A stretch of DNA of 58,907 nucleotides from Comamonadaceae bacterium. Its GTDB lineage: Bacteria > Pseudomonadota > Gammaproteobacteria > Burkholderiales > Burkholderiaceae_C. The notes beneath the pieces were generated by a model, which searched no databases, was not told the DNA's origin, and saw nothing but the letters and a program-made list of their open reading frames with translations. Of the stretch, positions 24,770-35,330 are shown one piece after another. The stretch's first letter is position 1. Every line of letters begins with the position of its first letter. Position numbers and translations under genes: made by a program. The stretch lies in assembly GCA_013297925.1 (NCBI GenBank), contig JAAFJC010000014.1, positions 1 through 58,907 on the forward strand, in the 5' to 3' direction.

Positions 24770-25873
24770 CTACATTCGACCAAACGCCCAGCCACTGGCG
24801 GCTTGCAAACCTTCCACCTCATCGATCACTTTGAGAAAAGGTCCGAGTTCGCGATAGCGATTGCAGGTGTTTCTGATGTAGTGAATGAAACGAGGTGCGT
24901 CGGCTAAGTATTTTTCTTTGCCATCGCGCAGCGTGAGCCGCGCGAAGATACCAGCCACTTTGAGATGTCTTTGCAGCCCCATCCATTCCACCGCTCGGTA
25001 AAAAGCACCAAAGTCGCTCGACCAATCTTCAAATTCCATCAATCCTGCTTGACGCGCTTTTTCCCAATAACGCACTGTGACATCGAGTACAAACTCCTCA
25101 TCCCAAGTGAGGAAAGCATCTCGCATGAGAGAGGCAATGTCGTAGCTGATCGGGCCATAGACTGCATCTTGGAAATCTAAGATGCCGAGCTCATCATCAC
25201 GCGTGAGCATCAGATTACGCGGCATAAAGTCGCGATGCACATAGACGCTGGGCGCAGCAAGATTACGGCGAACGATCAGATCAAAAGCGCTTTGCATGGT
25301 TTGCTGCTGAGTTGGGCTCAAAGTGACTTTGCGGTGCTGTGTCAAATACCAATCAGGAAAAAGCGAAAGCTCGCGGCGCAATAAAGCTTCATCATAGGGT
25401 GGAAGTACGCCAGGCTTGGAAGCCACTTGCCACTTGATGAGCGCATCGGTAGCTTGCATATAGCGGCCAAAATTGGCGTGTGGCTCTTCAGTGTTCATGC
25501 CTTGCATCATGGTCTGAGAGCCCAAATCTGTGAGCAGCATAAAACCGAGTGGCTCATCCCATGCCAACACTTGCGGCGCGATTAAGCCGGCATCTTGCAA
25601 AAGTGTGGCGATTTTCACGAATGGCCTGCAATCCTCCTTCTCCGGTGGTGCATCCATGATGATTCGCGGCGAGCCATCCAGCGCATCGATGCGCAAGTAG
25701 CGGCGAAAGCTGGCATCTGCACTGGCAACACGCAAGCTCTCAGGTTTGACACCTTGCACAGCGCTTAAGGAATGGAGCCAAGAAAGAAAGGCGACTTGAC
25801 GCTTGGGATCAGCCCATGTAATAGCATCTGAGCGGGCGGATAAGGGGGCTGGAAGTGGGAAAGCTTGGGTCAT
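24770..25873 (-). CDS. amgK: N-acetylmuramate/N-acetylglucosamine kinase (AmgK-like phosphotransferase)
   Basis: This 367-residue protein belongs to the aminoglycoside phosphotransferase (APH) family and resembles AmgK, the anomeric sugar kinase of the peptidoglycan recycling route that bypasses de novo synthesis. The catalytic loop is HRDFMPRNLM and the metal-binding segment is DFQDAVYGP. The ATG at 25873 is preferred (GAG six bases upstream) to the ATG at 25885. It is divergent from lptD, as in other betaproteobacteria, but the usual downstream partner murU (nucleotidyltransferase) is missing and rsmE follows instead. Kinase function is likely, but the exact substrate is inference. Confidence 0.82.
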   Translation of the reverse strand: MTQAFPLPAPLSARSDAITWADPKRQVAFLSWLHSLSAVQGVKPESLRVASADASFRRYLRIDALDGSPRIIMDAPPEKEDCRPFVKIATLLQDAGLIAPQVLAWDEPLGFMLLTDLGSQTMMQGMNTEEPHANFGRYMQATDALIKWQVASKPGVLPPYDEALLRRELSLFPDWYLTQHRKVTLSPTQQQTMQSAFDLIVRRNLAAPSVYVHRDFMPRNLMLTRDDELGILDFQDAVYGPISYDIASLMRDAFLTWDEEFVLDVTVRYWEKARQAGLMEFEDWSSDFGAFYRAVEWMGLQRHLKVAGIFARLTLRDGKEKYLADAPRFIHYIRNTCNRYRELGPFLKVIDEVEGLQAASGWAFGRM

Positions 25874-25976
25874 GGATAATCTCATTGTATAAACTGTTTT
25901 CTCTCATGATTCTTGCCGCATGCCGAGGCAGCAAAAAACATCTTCTTTTTGACTCTTTACTTATTACTGCACTCTG

Positions 25977-28406
25977 ATGCGCTTGCCCTCGCCTCGCACC
26001 TCTCCTCAGCCGCGCATTGAATGGGCTGCTCGCCCCATAGCATGCGCTGTAGCTTGCCTTTGCTCTGCGGCATGGCCTGTGTATTCGCAAACGCCACCTA
26101 CGGGAGCCCCGCCATCTCAAGCGGGAAGCGCAGAGCCTGCGCTCAAACTCAAATCCACTCCTTTTTTGCAAGAACGCTTCGCACCTGAGCAAAAGAAGCA
26201 AATGCCAACCTACGTGCGAGGTGATCGCATCACAGGCCAGCAAGACATTGAAACCGTGATTGACGGCAATGCAGAAATTCGGCGCAGTGGTATGGTCATC
26301 CGCGCAGATCGTATTGAGTACTACCAGCCTGATGATTTGGCAAAAGCCAGGGGCAACGTCTATCTCAATCGCGATGGCAACACCTTTTTCGGCACCGAAG
26401 CTCAAATTCGCGTGGATGCACAAGAAGGCTTTTTGCTTGAGCCGAGCTATCAATTGCTCAAAAATGGCGCTCACGGCGGTGCTTCACGCATCGATTTTGT
26501 GGACGATAAACGCTCGATCATCCGAAACGCCACCTACACAACCTGCCGGCGCGAGCCTGAGGGCGGCGCCAAGCCAGATTGGATCATTCGTGCTTCGCAA
26601 GTGAGCTTGGATACTGATACCGATGTGGGCCAAGCTAGTGATGGGCGCTTAGAGTTCAAAGGTGTTCCGATTTTGGGAGCGCCGTATTTCAGTTTTCCCC
26701 TGTCTGATGCGCGCAAGAGCGGCTGGCTGCCGCCCAGCATCAATCTTGACAATATCAGCGGCGTGGAAACCGCCATTCCTTACTATGTGAATCTTGCGCC
26801 CAATCGCGATGCGACGCTGTATCCAGGCATCATGTCTCGCCGAGGCTTGACGTTGGGCGCTGAGTTTCGCTATCTTGAGCCTCTCTATAACGGTATCTCC
26901 CGCTTAGATTGGATGCCCAGCGATCGCTTGCGCAATCGCAGCCGTTGGGGCTTAGGCGTGAACCATGGCGGCACAATCGAAACCGGCATCCCGTCTGTAG
27001 GCAATGTTGGTATCAGTGCCTCCCTCAACAGGGTCAGCGACAATGATTATTGGCGTGACTTCCCGCGAGCGACCGGCTCACTCACGCAACGCTTGCTGGC
27101 CAATGATGGCAGCCTAAGCTGGAGCAGGGGTCCGTGGTCTCTGTACAGCCGCGCGCTGAAGTGGCAAACACTGCAGCAAAGTACATCTGTTGTCATTCCA
27201 CCGTACGACCGATTGCCTCAGATCAACGGCAAATACAACCGATTCAATCACAATGGCTTTGACTATCAAGTTGAGTTGGACACCACGCTATTCAATTCGG
27301 TCAGCGCTTTGACGCTGCAACCCAATGCGCAACGCAGCTATGCGTTAGCCCAGGTCAGCCGTCCGTTTCTAACCCCTGCCAGCTTTTTCACACCCAAGCT
27401 GCAATTGCACAGCAGCGCCTACAGTTTTGATGCGCCGCTCAGCTCTGGTCCGCTTGCGGGCAACAGAAGCGCCAAGCGCGTATTGCCCACCTTCAGTTTA
27501 GACAGCGGCCTGATTTTCGAACGCAATGCTCAATACTTTGGCCGCAACATCACGCAAACTTTAGAGCCTCGCGCCTTCTACACTTACACGCCCTACAAAG
27601 ATCAATCCTCATTGCCCATCTATGACACGGGTATCAACGATTTCAACGTCGCCACCATTTTTAGCGAAAACGCCTTCAATGGGAACGACCGCATTTCAGA
27701 CAACAATTTGCTGACCCTCGGTCTAACTTCACGCTTTTTGGATCCAGAGACAGGCGCTGAGGCCATGCGCTTGAGTTTTGCTCAGCGCCTGCGCTTTAGC
27801 GACCAACGCGTCGCCTTACCTACCGGCACACCAGATAACAATCGTTTTTCAGACATGTTATTTGGGGCAACCGTCAACTGGAATTCTCAATGGGCATTTG
27901 ATGGCGCGGTGCAATACAAGCCAACGACAGGCCGCTCAGAGCGCACTACGTTGGGAGCAAGATATTCGCCCAGCAACTACCGCGTCTTGAGCGCCAATTA
28001 CCGTCTCAATCGCGATACAAGCGAGCAAATCGACGTGGGCTGGCAATGGCCTTTGAATGATTTGTGGGGTGATAAAGGGCAAAACTTAGGTGCAGGTCAA
28101 GGCTTGGGCGAAGGGCGCTGGTATAGCGTGGGCCGCTTGAATTACAGTTTGCGTGATAAAAAACTGGTGGATACTCTGACAGGCTTTGAATACGATGGGG
28201 GTTGCTGGTTGGCTCGCGTTGCCGTCGAGCGGCTGCAAACCACCAGCACCAGCGCCAACAAACGCATTCTTTTCCAACTCGAGTTTGTCGGCTTTGCCCG
28301 TGTAGGCGCCAGCCCGTTGGCCATATTGCAACGTAATGTGCCGCGCTATCAGTTGCTACGTGAGAAAATTAACACCTCGCCTAGTCGCTTCAGTAACTAT
28401 GATTGA
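25977..28406 (+). CDS. lptD: LPS-assembly outer-membrane protein LptD
   Basis: This 809-residue protein inserts lipopolysaccharide into the outer leaflet together with LptE. It has a signal sequence (about 1-40), an N-terminal OstA-type periplasmic domain (about 80-230, with a jellyroll YYQPDDLAKARGNVYL), and a C-terminal 26-strand beta-barrel ending in FVGFARVGASPLAILQRNV. Two Cys lie close together in the family's usual places (CRREPEG near 191, GGCWLARVAVER near 742). It begins the lptD-surA-rsmA order, divergent from amgK. Confidence 0.95.
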   Translation: MRLPSPRTSPQPRIEWAARPIACAVACLCSAAWPVYSQTPPTGAPPSQAGSAEPALKLKSTPFLQERFAPEQKKQMPTYVRGDRITGQQDIETVIDGNAEIRRSGMVIRADRIEYYQPDDLAKARGNVYLNRDGNTFFGTEAQIRVDAQEGFLLEPSYQLLKNGAHGGASRIDFVDDKRSIIRNATYTTCRREPEGGAKPDWIIRASQVSLDTDTDVGQASDGRLEFKGVPILGAPYFSFPLSDARKSGWLPPSINLDNISGVETAIPYYVNLAPNRDATLYPGIMSRRGLTLGAEFRYLEPLYNGISRLDWMPSDRLRNRSRWGLGVNHGGTIETGIPSVGNVGISASLNRVSDNDYWRDFPRATGSLTQRLLANDGSLSWSRGPWSLYSRALKWQTLQQSTSVVIPPYDRLPQINGKYNRFNHNGFDYQVELDTTLFNSVSALTLQPNAQRSYALAQVSRPFLTPASFFTPKLQLHSSAYSFDAPLSSGPLAGNRSAKRVLPTFSLDSGLIFERNAQYFGRNITQTLEPRAFYTYTPYKDQSSLPIYDTGINDFNVATIFSENAFNGNDRISDNNLLTLGLTSRFLDPETGAEAMRLSFAQRLRFSDQRVALPTGTPDNNRFSDMLFGATVNWNSQWAFDGAVQYKPTTGRSERTTLGARYSPSNYRVLSANYRLNRDTSEQIDVGWQWPLNDLWGDKGQNLGAGQGLGEGRWYSVGRLNYSLRDKKLVDTLTGFEYDGGCWLARVAVERLQTTSTSANKRILFQLEFVGFARVGASPLAILQRNVPRYQLLREKINTSPSRFSNYD

Positions 28407-28413
28407 TTGTGTC

Positions 28414-29820
28414 ATGACATCTTTTCGCGCCTTCCTGCCGTTGGCTTATTCCAAGAATAGTTTTACCACCCGCCTTTTGCCGTCGCTTTGGCTCGGTGTT
28501 GTCATTGGCTTGGTGTCCGTCTCAGCTTTAGCTCAAGGGCTACGCGCGAGTCCATCCATCAGCTTAGGCCGAGCCACGCAAGACACCAGCCAGCGCAGCG
28601 CCGATTTCATCATCGCTATCGTCAACTCTGAACCGATCACCAACCAAGAGGTGCGCAACCGCATGCTGCAGATTGAGCAGCAACTCAGCAGCAGAGGCGG
28701 CACACTTCCTTCGCGGCAAGAGCTATTTGATCAAGTGCTGGAGCGCCTCATCAGCGAGCGAACCCAACTTCAGTTAGCCAAAGACAACGGCATCCGTATC
28801 GAAAACCAAGCCATCGATAACGCGGTGCAAAACATTGCTCGGCAAAATCAAATGAGCATGGATCAACTGAGCCAGCGCATGCGCCAAGATGGTTTGGATA
28901 TCGCTGCTCTACGAAATAGCTTGCGTGACGAGCTCTTGCTGCAGCGAGTGCGCGAGCGCGAGGTGGAGGCGCGCGTTCGTATCAGCGAGCCGGAATTAGA
29001 CGCATTCATTCGCGAGCAAAGCGATGCTCCCGGCGGAGTGATTGAGATCAATCTCGCGCAAATCTTGATTTCTGTGCCAGAGAATGCAACCGAGGCGCAA
29101 GTTGCACCTTTAGCAGCCAAAGCGCAGCGTGCTTTTGAGCGCGCTAGAGCAGGCGAAGATTTTGCCGCGCTTGCCCGCGAATTCTCAGATGCACCTGGTG
29201 CGCGCAACAATGGAGGCGAGATGGGCTTGCGCAACGCGGATCGCTATCCCAGTTTATTTGCTGACACCACGCAAAACCTACGCACAGGCGGGGTGGCTGC
29301 CCCGGTGCGCTCGGGCGCTGGCTTCCATGTGTTGAAAGTTTTAGATAAGCGCCAGCAAGGTCTGGCCAATCTGAGCGTGCCACAAACGCGCGCTCGGCAT
29401 ATTTTGCTGCGCACTGGGCCGCAGCTGAGCGAATCAGCTGCGCGTGAACGCCTTGCTGATCTGCGTAAGCGTATTGCCGCTGGGCTGGATTTCGCCACTG
29501 CAGCCAAAGATAATTCGCAAGACGGCTCGGCGCGAGAAGGCGGCGATCTGGGCTGGGCTGTGCCCGGTCAATTTGTGCCAGAGTTTGAGGAAGTAATGAA
29601 CGGTCTCGCACCCAACCAAATTTCTGAACCTCTGGTGTCTCGATTCGGCGTGCACTTGATTCAAGTTGTGGAACGGCGGGAGCGGAAAATGGATGCGCGT
29701 GAGCAGCGCGAAGCGGCGCGCGCTGCTTTACGCGAGAAGAAGCTTGACGATGCCTTCATCGCTTGGGCGCAAGATTTAAGAGCCCGCGCCTATGTTGAGC
29801 TACGCGAGCGGCCACAGTGA
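28414..29820 (+). CDS. surA: periplasmic peptidyl-prolyl isomerase SurA
   Basis: This 468-residue chaperone assists outer-membrane protein assembly, notably LptD. It has a signal sequence ending near VSALAQG (residue 42), an N-terminal chaperone domain (about 60-210), two parvulin domains (about 215-315 and 330-430, both with GGEMG or GGDLG motifs), and a C-terminal helix. The start is uncertain: the ATG at 28414 follows the lptD stop, while the in-frame ATG at 28399 overlaps it by 8 bases. In many relatives pdxA follows, but here rsmA comes next. Confidence 0.94.
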   Translation: MTSFRAFLPLAYSKNSFTTRLLPSLWLGVVIGLVSVSALAQGLRASPSISLGRATQDTSQRSADFIIAIVNSEPITNQEVRNRMLQIEQQLSSRGGTLPSRQELFDQVLERLISERTQLQLAKDNGIRIENQAIDNAVQNIARQNQMSMDQLSQRMRQDGLDIAALRNSLRDELLLQRVREREVEARVRISEPELDAFIREQSDAPGGVIEINLAQILISVPENATEAQVAPLAAKAQRAFERARAGEDFAALAREFSDAPGARNNGGEMGLRNADRYPSLFADTTQNLRTGGVAAPVRSGAGFHVLKVLDKRQQGLANLSVPQTRARHILLRTGPQLSESAARERLADLRKRIAAGLDFATAAKDNSQDGSAREGGDLGWAVPGQFVPEFEEVMNGLAPNQISEPLVSRFGVHLIQVVERRERKMDAREQREAARAALREKKLDDAFIAWAQDLRARAYVELRERPQ

Positions 29821-29850
29821 TTTGCCGAAGCGCGCGATGATTGAACCAGC

Positions 29851-30636
29851 GTGAAACACATTCCTCGTAAGCGTTTTGGGCAGCATTTTCTGGTTGATGG
29901 TGCGTTGATAGAAGCGATCGTCTCGCAGATTGATCCAAAGCCTGCTGATGCGATGATTGAGATCGGCCCTGGCTTGGGTGCGCTGACGCAGCCTTTGCTG
30001 CAGCGCTTGGGGCAGATCACTGTGGTAGAGCTTGATCGTGATTTGGCAGCACATTGGAGAAGCCGCCAGCAGGTCAGCGTGATTGAATCTGATGTGCTAA
30101 AAGTTGATTTTGCCGGCGTACAACCTGCACAAACCGCTCCTGAAAGAAGAGCTAATATCGAGAAACTTCGCGTAGTGGGTAACCTGCCTTACAACATCTC
30201 TACGCCAATCCTTTTTCATCTTTTGCCATTTGCGCACCTGATCAAGGATCAACACTTCATGCTGCAAAAAGAAGTGATTGACCGGATGGTGGCTCAGCCT
30301 GCTACGGCAGACTACGGGCGGCTCTCCGTGATGCTGCAATGGCGCTATGCGATGGAGAATTTTTTACATGTGCCGCCCGAGGCTTTTGATCCACCGCCAC
30401 GGGTGCAAAGTGCGGTGGTGAGGATGATTCCCTATGTCCAACCCGCATTGCTTAACCCGGCGACGCTGGAGGAACTGGTGAAGGTGGCTTTCAGCCAGCG
30501 CCGAAAAATCTTGCGCCACACGCTCGGGCGTTGGCTGGATGAAAAAGGATTTGATGGCGGCTTCGATACGCAGCGCCGAGCGGAAGAAGTACCAGTGACC
30601 GAGTATGTGGCGCTGGCGCAAGCTGTCGCAAGTTAA
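29851..30636 (+). CDS. rsmA: 16S rRNA adenine dimethyltransferase
   Basis: This 261-residue KsgA-type enzyme dimethylates A1518 and A1519 of 16S rRNA. Motifs are the RFGQHFL N-terminus, the SAM-binding [11 protein letters not shown], and the catalytic NLPYNIS. The start is GTG at 29851. A degenerate copy of the 41-bp repeat encodes residues 88-101 ([14 protein letters not shown]), just before the conserved NLPYNIS strand. Its TAA overlaps the comM TAA on the other strand (30633-30636), so the two convergent genes share stop bases. Confidence 0.96.
   Translation: MKHIPRKRFGQHFLVDGALIEAIVSQIDPKPADAMIEIGPGLGALTQPLLQRLGQITVVELDRDLAAHWRSRQQVSVIESDVLKVDFAGVQPAQTAPERRANIEKLRVVGNLPYNISTPILFHLLPFAHLIKDQHFMLQKEVIDRMVAQPATADYGRLSVMLQWRYAMENFLHVPPEAFDPPPRVQSAVVRMIPYVQPALLNPATLEELVKVAFSQRRKILRHTLGRWLDEKGFDGGFDTQRRAEEVPVTEYVALAQAVAS
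30112..30152 (+). repeat. 41-bp dispersed repeat, degenerate copy inside rsmA
   Basis: GCCGGCGTA, CAA, CCTGCAC and GCTCCTG...AGAGC keep the 41-base layout with several substitutions. In frame it encodes [14 protein letters not shown], matching the pattern of the other sense-oriented copies. It looks like an old copy. Confidence 0.6.
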
Positions 30637-32210
30637 ACAGCTTTAAGCGCCCGGCGATACTGAATTGCTTCTGCCACATGCGTGACTTGCGTGCTTTGCG
30701 CGCCAGCCAGATCCGCAATTGTGCGCGCTACGCGCAGCGCACGATGGATCGAGCGGCCAGACCATCCGAGCCTCGCTGCTGCTGTATTGAGAAACTTTCG
30801 CGCAGCCTCATCCAGCAAGATTTGCTCCTCCAAAGCTTTGCCTTCCAAAGCCCGATTGAGCTGCCCTTGCCGCGCTATGCTGCGCTCCCGTGCCTTTGCA
30901 ACGCGAAGCGCAATCTCCGCACTGCTCTCTACGGACTTCGCTGCAACGTTTTGCAAAGGCGCATTGAGCAGCTCTTCTGGCGCAAGCGAGAGCACTTCCA
31001 CATGAATATCAATGCGATCCAGCAGTGGGCCCGAAAGCTTGTTTTGATAGCGATCCACCTGATCAGGTGTGCATTTACAAGCCTTCACCCGAGAACCCAG
31101 ATGCCCGCACAGACAGGGATTCATCGCAGCAATCAATTGAAAGCGCGCAGGGAAAGTGGCGCGCTGAGCAGCACGAGAAATACTAATTTGCCCAGTCTCC
31201 AAAGGCTCACGCAAAGCTTCCAGCGAGGCTCTTGGAAAATGAGGCAACTCATCCAAAAAAAGCACGCCTTCGTGAGCCAAAGAAATTTCACCTGGCCGAG
31301 GCGGCGATCCGCCACCTACCAGCGCTACAGCACTGGCCGTGTGATGCGGCGCTTGCACGACGCGCTGACTCCAGCGCTCAGGCTTGAATTGCCCCGCAAG
31401 ACTTAGCACGGCAGCAGATTCGAGCGCTTCTTGCGTACTCATCGGCGGCAAGATACCGGCAAAGCGCTGCGCCAGCATGGATTTGCCCGTACCCGGCGCA
31501 CCCACCATGAGCACGCTGTGTCCGCCAGCTGCGGCAATCTCCAGTGCCCGCTTAGCCGCCTGTTGGCCTTTGACTTCGCGCATATCTGCATGCGCCGCAA
31601 TGGATTTGCAATCTGGGGCCAGCAAAATCGTCCAACCTGCTTCTACTTCAGGCGCAGCTTGCTCTTGCGCTTTGACTGGTGGGAATCTAGCCACTACGTC
31701 CAGCAAATGTGATACCCGCACCACGCGCGCATCCGGCACTAGGCTGGCTTCCTCAGCGCTTCCCTCCGGCAGAACCAACACAGGCAATGCCCCAGATGCA
31801 TCGTTGTGCTGCAACGCCATGCCGAGAGCCATCGCCAATGCGCCTTGTACAGGCCTAAGCTGGCCCGATAGTGAGAGCTCACCTGCAAATTCATGCCCAA
31901 TCAGTTTTGCGCCATCAATTTGCCCACTGGCAGCCAAGATACCTAAAGCAATCGGCAGATCGAACCGCCCTGAATCTTTGGGAATATCTGCAGGCGCTAG
32001 GTTCACGGTGATGCGTTTGTTGCTCGGAAACTCAAGCCCAGCATTTGCAATGGCAGAGCGCACACGCTCCCGCGCTTCTTTCACCTCTGTATCGGCCAAG
32101 CCGACCAAGGTAAAGCTCGGCAAGCCATTGGCCAAATGAACTTCCACTTGCACCGATAAGGCGCGCAAACCCTGCAAAGCGCGGGAATGCACCAAAGAAA
32201 AGCTTGACAT
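30633..32210 (-). CDS. comM: ComM/YifB-family AAA+ ATPase (Mg-chelatase-like)
   Basis: This 525-residue protein is a hexameric AAA+ ATPase of the ComM family. ComM speeds branch migration during integration of DNA taken up by natural transformation (established in Vibrio and Acinetobacter, among others). It has an N-terminal LonC-like ChlI domain (1-190), Walker [10 protein letters not shown] near 236, Walker B VLFLDELP, and a C-terminal lid domain. Nothing looks broken. The stop overlaps that of rsmA. No other competence gene is in the window. Confidence 0.92.
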   Translation of the reverse strand: MSSFSLVHSRALQGLRALSVQVEVHLANGLPSFTLVGLADTEVKEARERVRSAIANAGLEFPSNKRITVNLAPADIPKDSGRFDLPIALGILAASGQIDGAKLIGHEFAGELSLSGQLRPVQGALAMALGMALQHNDASGALPVLVLPEGSAEEASLVPDARVVRVSHLLDVVARFPPVKAQEQAAPEVEAGWTILLAPDCKSIAAHADMREVKGQQAAKRALEIAAAGGHSVLMVGAPGTGKSMLAQRFAGILPPMSTQEALESAAVLSLAGQFKPERWSQRVVQAPHHTASAVALVGGGSPPRPGEISLAHEGVLFLDELPHFPRASLEALREPLETGQISISRAAQRATFPARFQLIAAMNPCLCGHLGSRVKACKCTPDQVDRYQNKLSGPLLDRIDIHVEVLSLAPEELLNAPLQNVAAKSVESSAEIALRVAKARERSIARQGQLNRALEGKALEEQILLDEAARKFLNTAAARLGWSGRSIHRALRVARTIADLAGAQSTQVTHVAEAIQYRRALKAV

Positions 32211-32389
32211 ATTTTAGTCCCCAATTTGGTGCATTTTGAGAGTGTGCCTTTGCGCCGATGTTGAAGTAGGGCAAAGAGAGAGGCGGTTGGCTTGGAGGGC
32301 TGTATTTAAAACCAGATTTTATAGCCTATTTTGCACATGTGAGCACATTCAACAGTAGCTACGAGATTTAGGAGCTAGACAAGTTTGAC

Positions 32390-32405
32390 TGGCACGATCC
32401 GTGCA
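32390..32405 (+). promoter_or_regulatory. sigma54 (-24/-12) promoter of the glnK-amtB transcript
   Basis: TGGCACG, 4 bases, GTGCA is a near-perfect match to the RpoN consensus (TGGCACG-N4-TTGCW). It lies 49 bases before the outer-membrane gene. About 150 bases upstream, TGGTGC (32227-32232) with an imperfect inverted half could be an NtrC site. A further weak half site lies at 32330-32345. Confidence 0.7.
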
Positions 32406-32453
32406 TTCCTTAGCCTGTACGCTTTCATCCACAACTCTCTCCAAAGGAAAAAT

Positions 32454-33595
<1,142 letters not shown>

Positions 33596-33615
33596 TCCCC
33601 TCAACGAGTGATCCT

Positions 33616-35130
33616 ATGAAAAAACTATTCACTTCTCTCGCCCTTGGATGGGCATTGGTCATGGGCAGCGGTTTCGCTGTTGCACAAACAGCAACAACGG
33701 CAGCCCCCGCCGCTGTAGCAGCATCGGAAGCCAAGCCCGCTGAAGCTGCTGCAGCGCCAGCAGCAGTGACGGCTGCCGCTCCAGCTGCTGCGCCCGCAGC
33801 GCCAGCCCCCACAGCCAACAAAGGCGACACCGCTTGGATGACGATTGCCACAGCTCTCGTTATTTTCATGACGATTCCAGGTCTGGCTTTGTTCTACGGC
33901 GGCTTGGTGCGCAGCAAAAATATGCTCTCGGTACTGATGCAGGTGTTTGTCGTCAGCTCCTTGATCTATGTGCTGTGGGTCATCTATGGCTACACGCTCA
34001 CTTTTGGCGGAGACGGCAAGTTCTTTGGCAACTTCAGCAAGCTCTTCTTAAGTGGCGTAACGATCGATTCTGTAGCGGCCACTTTCAGCAAAGGCGTTGT
34101 GATTCCAGAACTCAGCTTCATTGCTTTCCAGGCCACATTCGCAGCGATTACTTGCGCGCTGATCGTCGGCGCATTTGCAGAGCGCATCAAGTTCTCCGCT
34201 GTGATTGCTTTCTCCGTGCTGTGGTTCACCTTCAGCTACATCCCCATCGCTCACATGGTGTGGTATTGGGCAGGCCCGGACGCGATCACTGATGCTGCGG
34301 CACTTGAAAAAGTGGTGGCTGGCGCTGGCTTGCTCTGGGGTAAAGGCGCGCTCGACTTCGCAGGCGGCACCGTGGTCCACATCAACGCCGCAGTTGCGGG
34401 CTTGGTCGGTGCCTATGTGATTGGCAAGCGCATTGGCTACGGCAAAGAAGCTATGGCTCCTCACAGCTTGACGCTCACCATGGTTGGCGCTTCCATGCTG
34501 TGGTTCGGTTGGTTCGGCTTCAACGCTGGCTCCAACCTTGAAGCCAATGGCATTACCGCTCTAGCCTTCCTCAATACCTTGGTAGCTACCGCTGCTGCAG
34601 CTCTGGCTTGGATTACCGGCGAGGCACTTGCCAAAGGCAAGGCTTCCATGCTCGGAGCAGCTTCTGGCGCAGTGGCTGGCTTGGTGGCGATCACCCCGGC
34701 TTGCGGCTTCGTTGGCCCAGTAGGCGCGATCGTCATTGGCTTGGTCTCTGGCTTTGCTTGCTTGTGGGGTGTCAATGGCCTCAAGCGCATGCTCGGTGCA
34801 GACGATTCGCTTGATGTGTTCGGTGTGCACGGCGTGGGCGGCATCGTCGGCGCATTGCTCACTGGCGTGTTTGCAGCTCCATCGCTTGGCGGTTTGGGTA
34901 TCTGCAACTACGTGACCAACAAGTGCGGTGATGTGGCTGACTGGCCAGGCATCGGCGCGCAAGTGTGGATTCAAGCGCAGGGCGTACTCGTCACCATCGT
35001 GTGGTCTGCAGTCGTTGCCTTCATCGCCTTCAAACTGGTGGATCTCGTGATCGGCCTGCGTGTGAGCGAAGAGGAAGAGCGCGAAGGCTTGGATATTTCC
35101 AGCCACGGCGAAACCGCCTACAACCGTTGA
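33616..35130 (+). CDS. amtB: ammonium transporter
   Basis: This 504-residue Amt/Rh-family channel has a signal peptide (about 1-24), an unusual Ala/Pro/Lys-rich stretch (about 25-65), and 11 transmembrane helices. The signature residues include FYGGLVRSKN, the DFAGGTVVHI histidine, and the second pore histidine in DVFGVHGVGG. The long Ala-Pro extension before helix 1 is common in betaproteobacterial Amt proteins. It is co-transcribed with glnK and followed by the terminator at 35213. Confidence 0.96.
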   Translation: MKKLFTSLALGWALVMGSGFAVAQTATTAAPAAVAASEAKPAEAAAAPAAVTAAAPAAAPAAPAPTANKGDTAWMTIATALVIFMTIPGLALFYGGLVRSKNMLSVLMQVFVVSSLIYVLWVIYGYTLTFGGDGKFFGNFSKLFLSGVTIDSVAATFSKGVVIPELSFIAFQATFAAITCALIVGAFAERIKFSAVIAFSVLWFTFSYIPIAHMVWYWAGPDAITDAAALEKVVAGAGLLWGKGALDFAGGTVVHINAAVAGLVGAYVIGKRIGYGKEAMAPHSLTLTMVGASMLWFGWFGFNAGSNLEANGITALAFLNTLVATAAAALAWITGEALAKGKASMLGAASGAVAGLVAITPACGFVGPVGAIVIGLVSGFACLWGVNGLKRMLGADDSLDVFGVHGVGGIVGALLTGVFAAPSLGGLGICNYVTNKCGDVADWPGIGAQVWIQAQGVLVTIVWSAVVAFIAFKLVDLVIGLRVSEEEEREGLDISSHGETAYNR

Positions 35131-35212
35131 TTCATCTTGAATTTTGAAATGCCAGAAGCGATGCCTGCATCATTTCTGCCATCCGGGTAAGAAGAGAGTC
35201 TCCTTTGGATGT

Positions 35213-35248
35213 TAGCCCGCTGCGCCGTCAGGCCAGCGGGCTTTTTTT
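35213..35248 (+). terminator. rho-independent terminator after amtB
   Basis: AGCCCGCTG and CAGCGGGCT form a perfect 9-bp stem with a 12-base loop and a run of seven T. It ends the glnK-amtB transcript. Confidence 0.92.
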
Positions 35249-35266
35249 ATGCGATTTTGGCAAATG

Positions 35267-35307
35267 GCCGGCATATTCTCTGCGCAAGGCGCTATGAAAT
35301 TCATAGT
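35267..35307 (+). repeat. 41-bp dispersed repeat, copy 8 (upstream of mpl)
   Basis: A plus-orientation copy with GCCGGCATA, TTC, TCTGCGC, AAGGC and GCTATGAAATTCATAGT. It lies 24 bases before the mpl start, within the only spacer that could carry the mpl promoter. Confidence 0.87.
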
Positions 35308-35330
35308 CTGGCTCGCTTAGAATGCACACC

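Noticed and set aside
25805-25850. Possible repeat remnant in amgK around TAATAGCATCTGAGCGG
   Set aside because: The encoded peptide needs an extra codon to align and only short pieces match.
32300-32345. Another degenerate 41-bp repeat before the sigma54 promoter (ATTTTATAGCCTATTTTGCACA)
   Set aside because: Matching needs a one-base shift and the outer end is missing. The resemblance is not above what AT-rich DNA gives.
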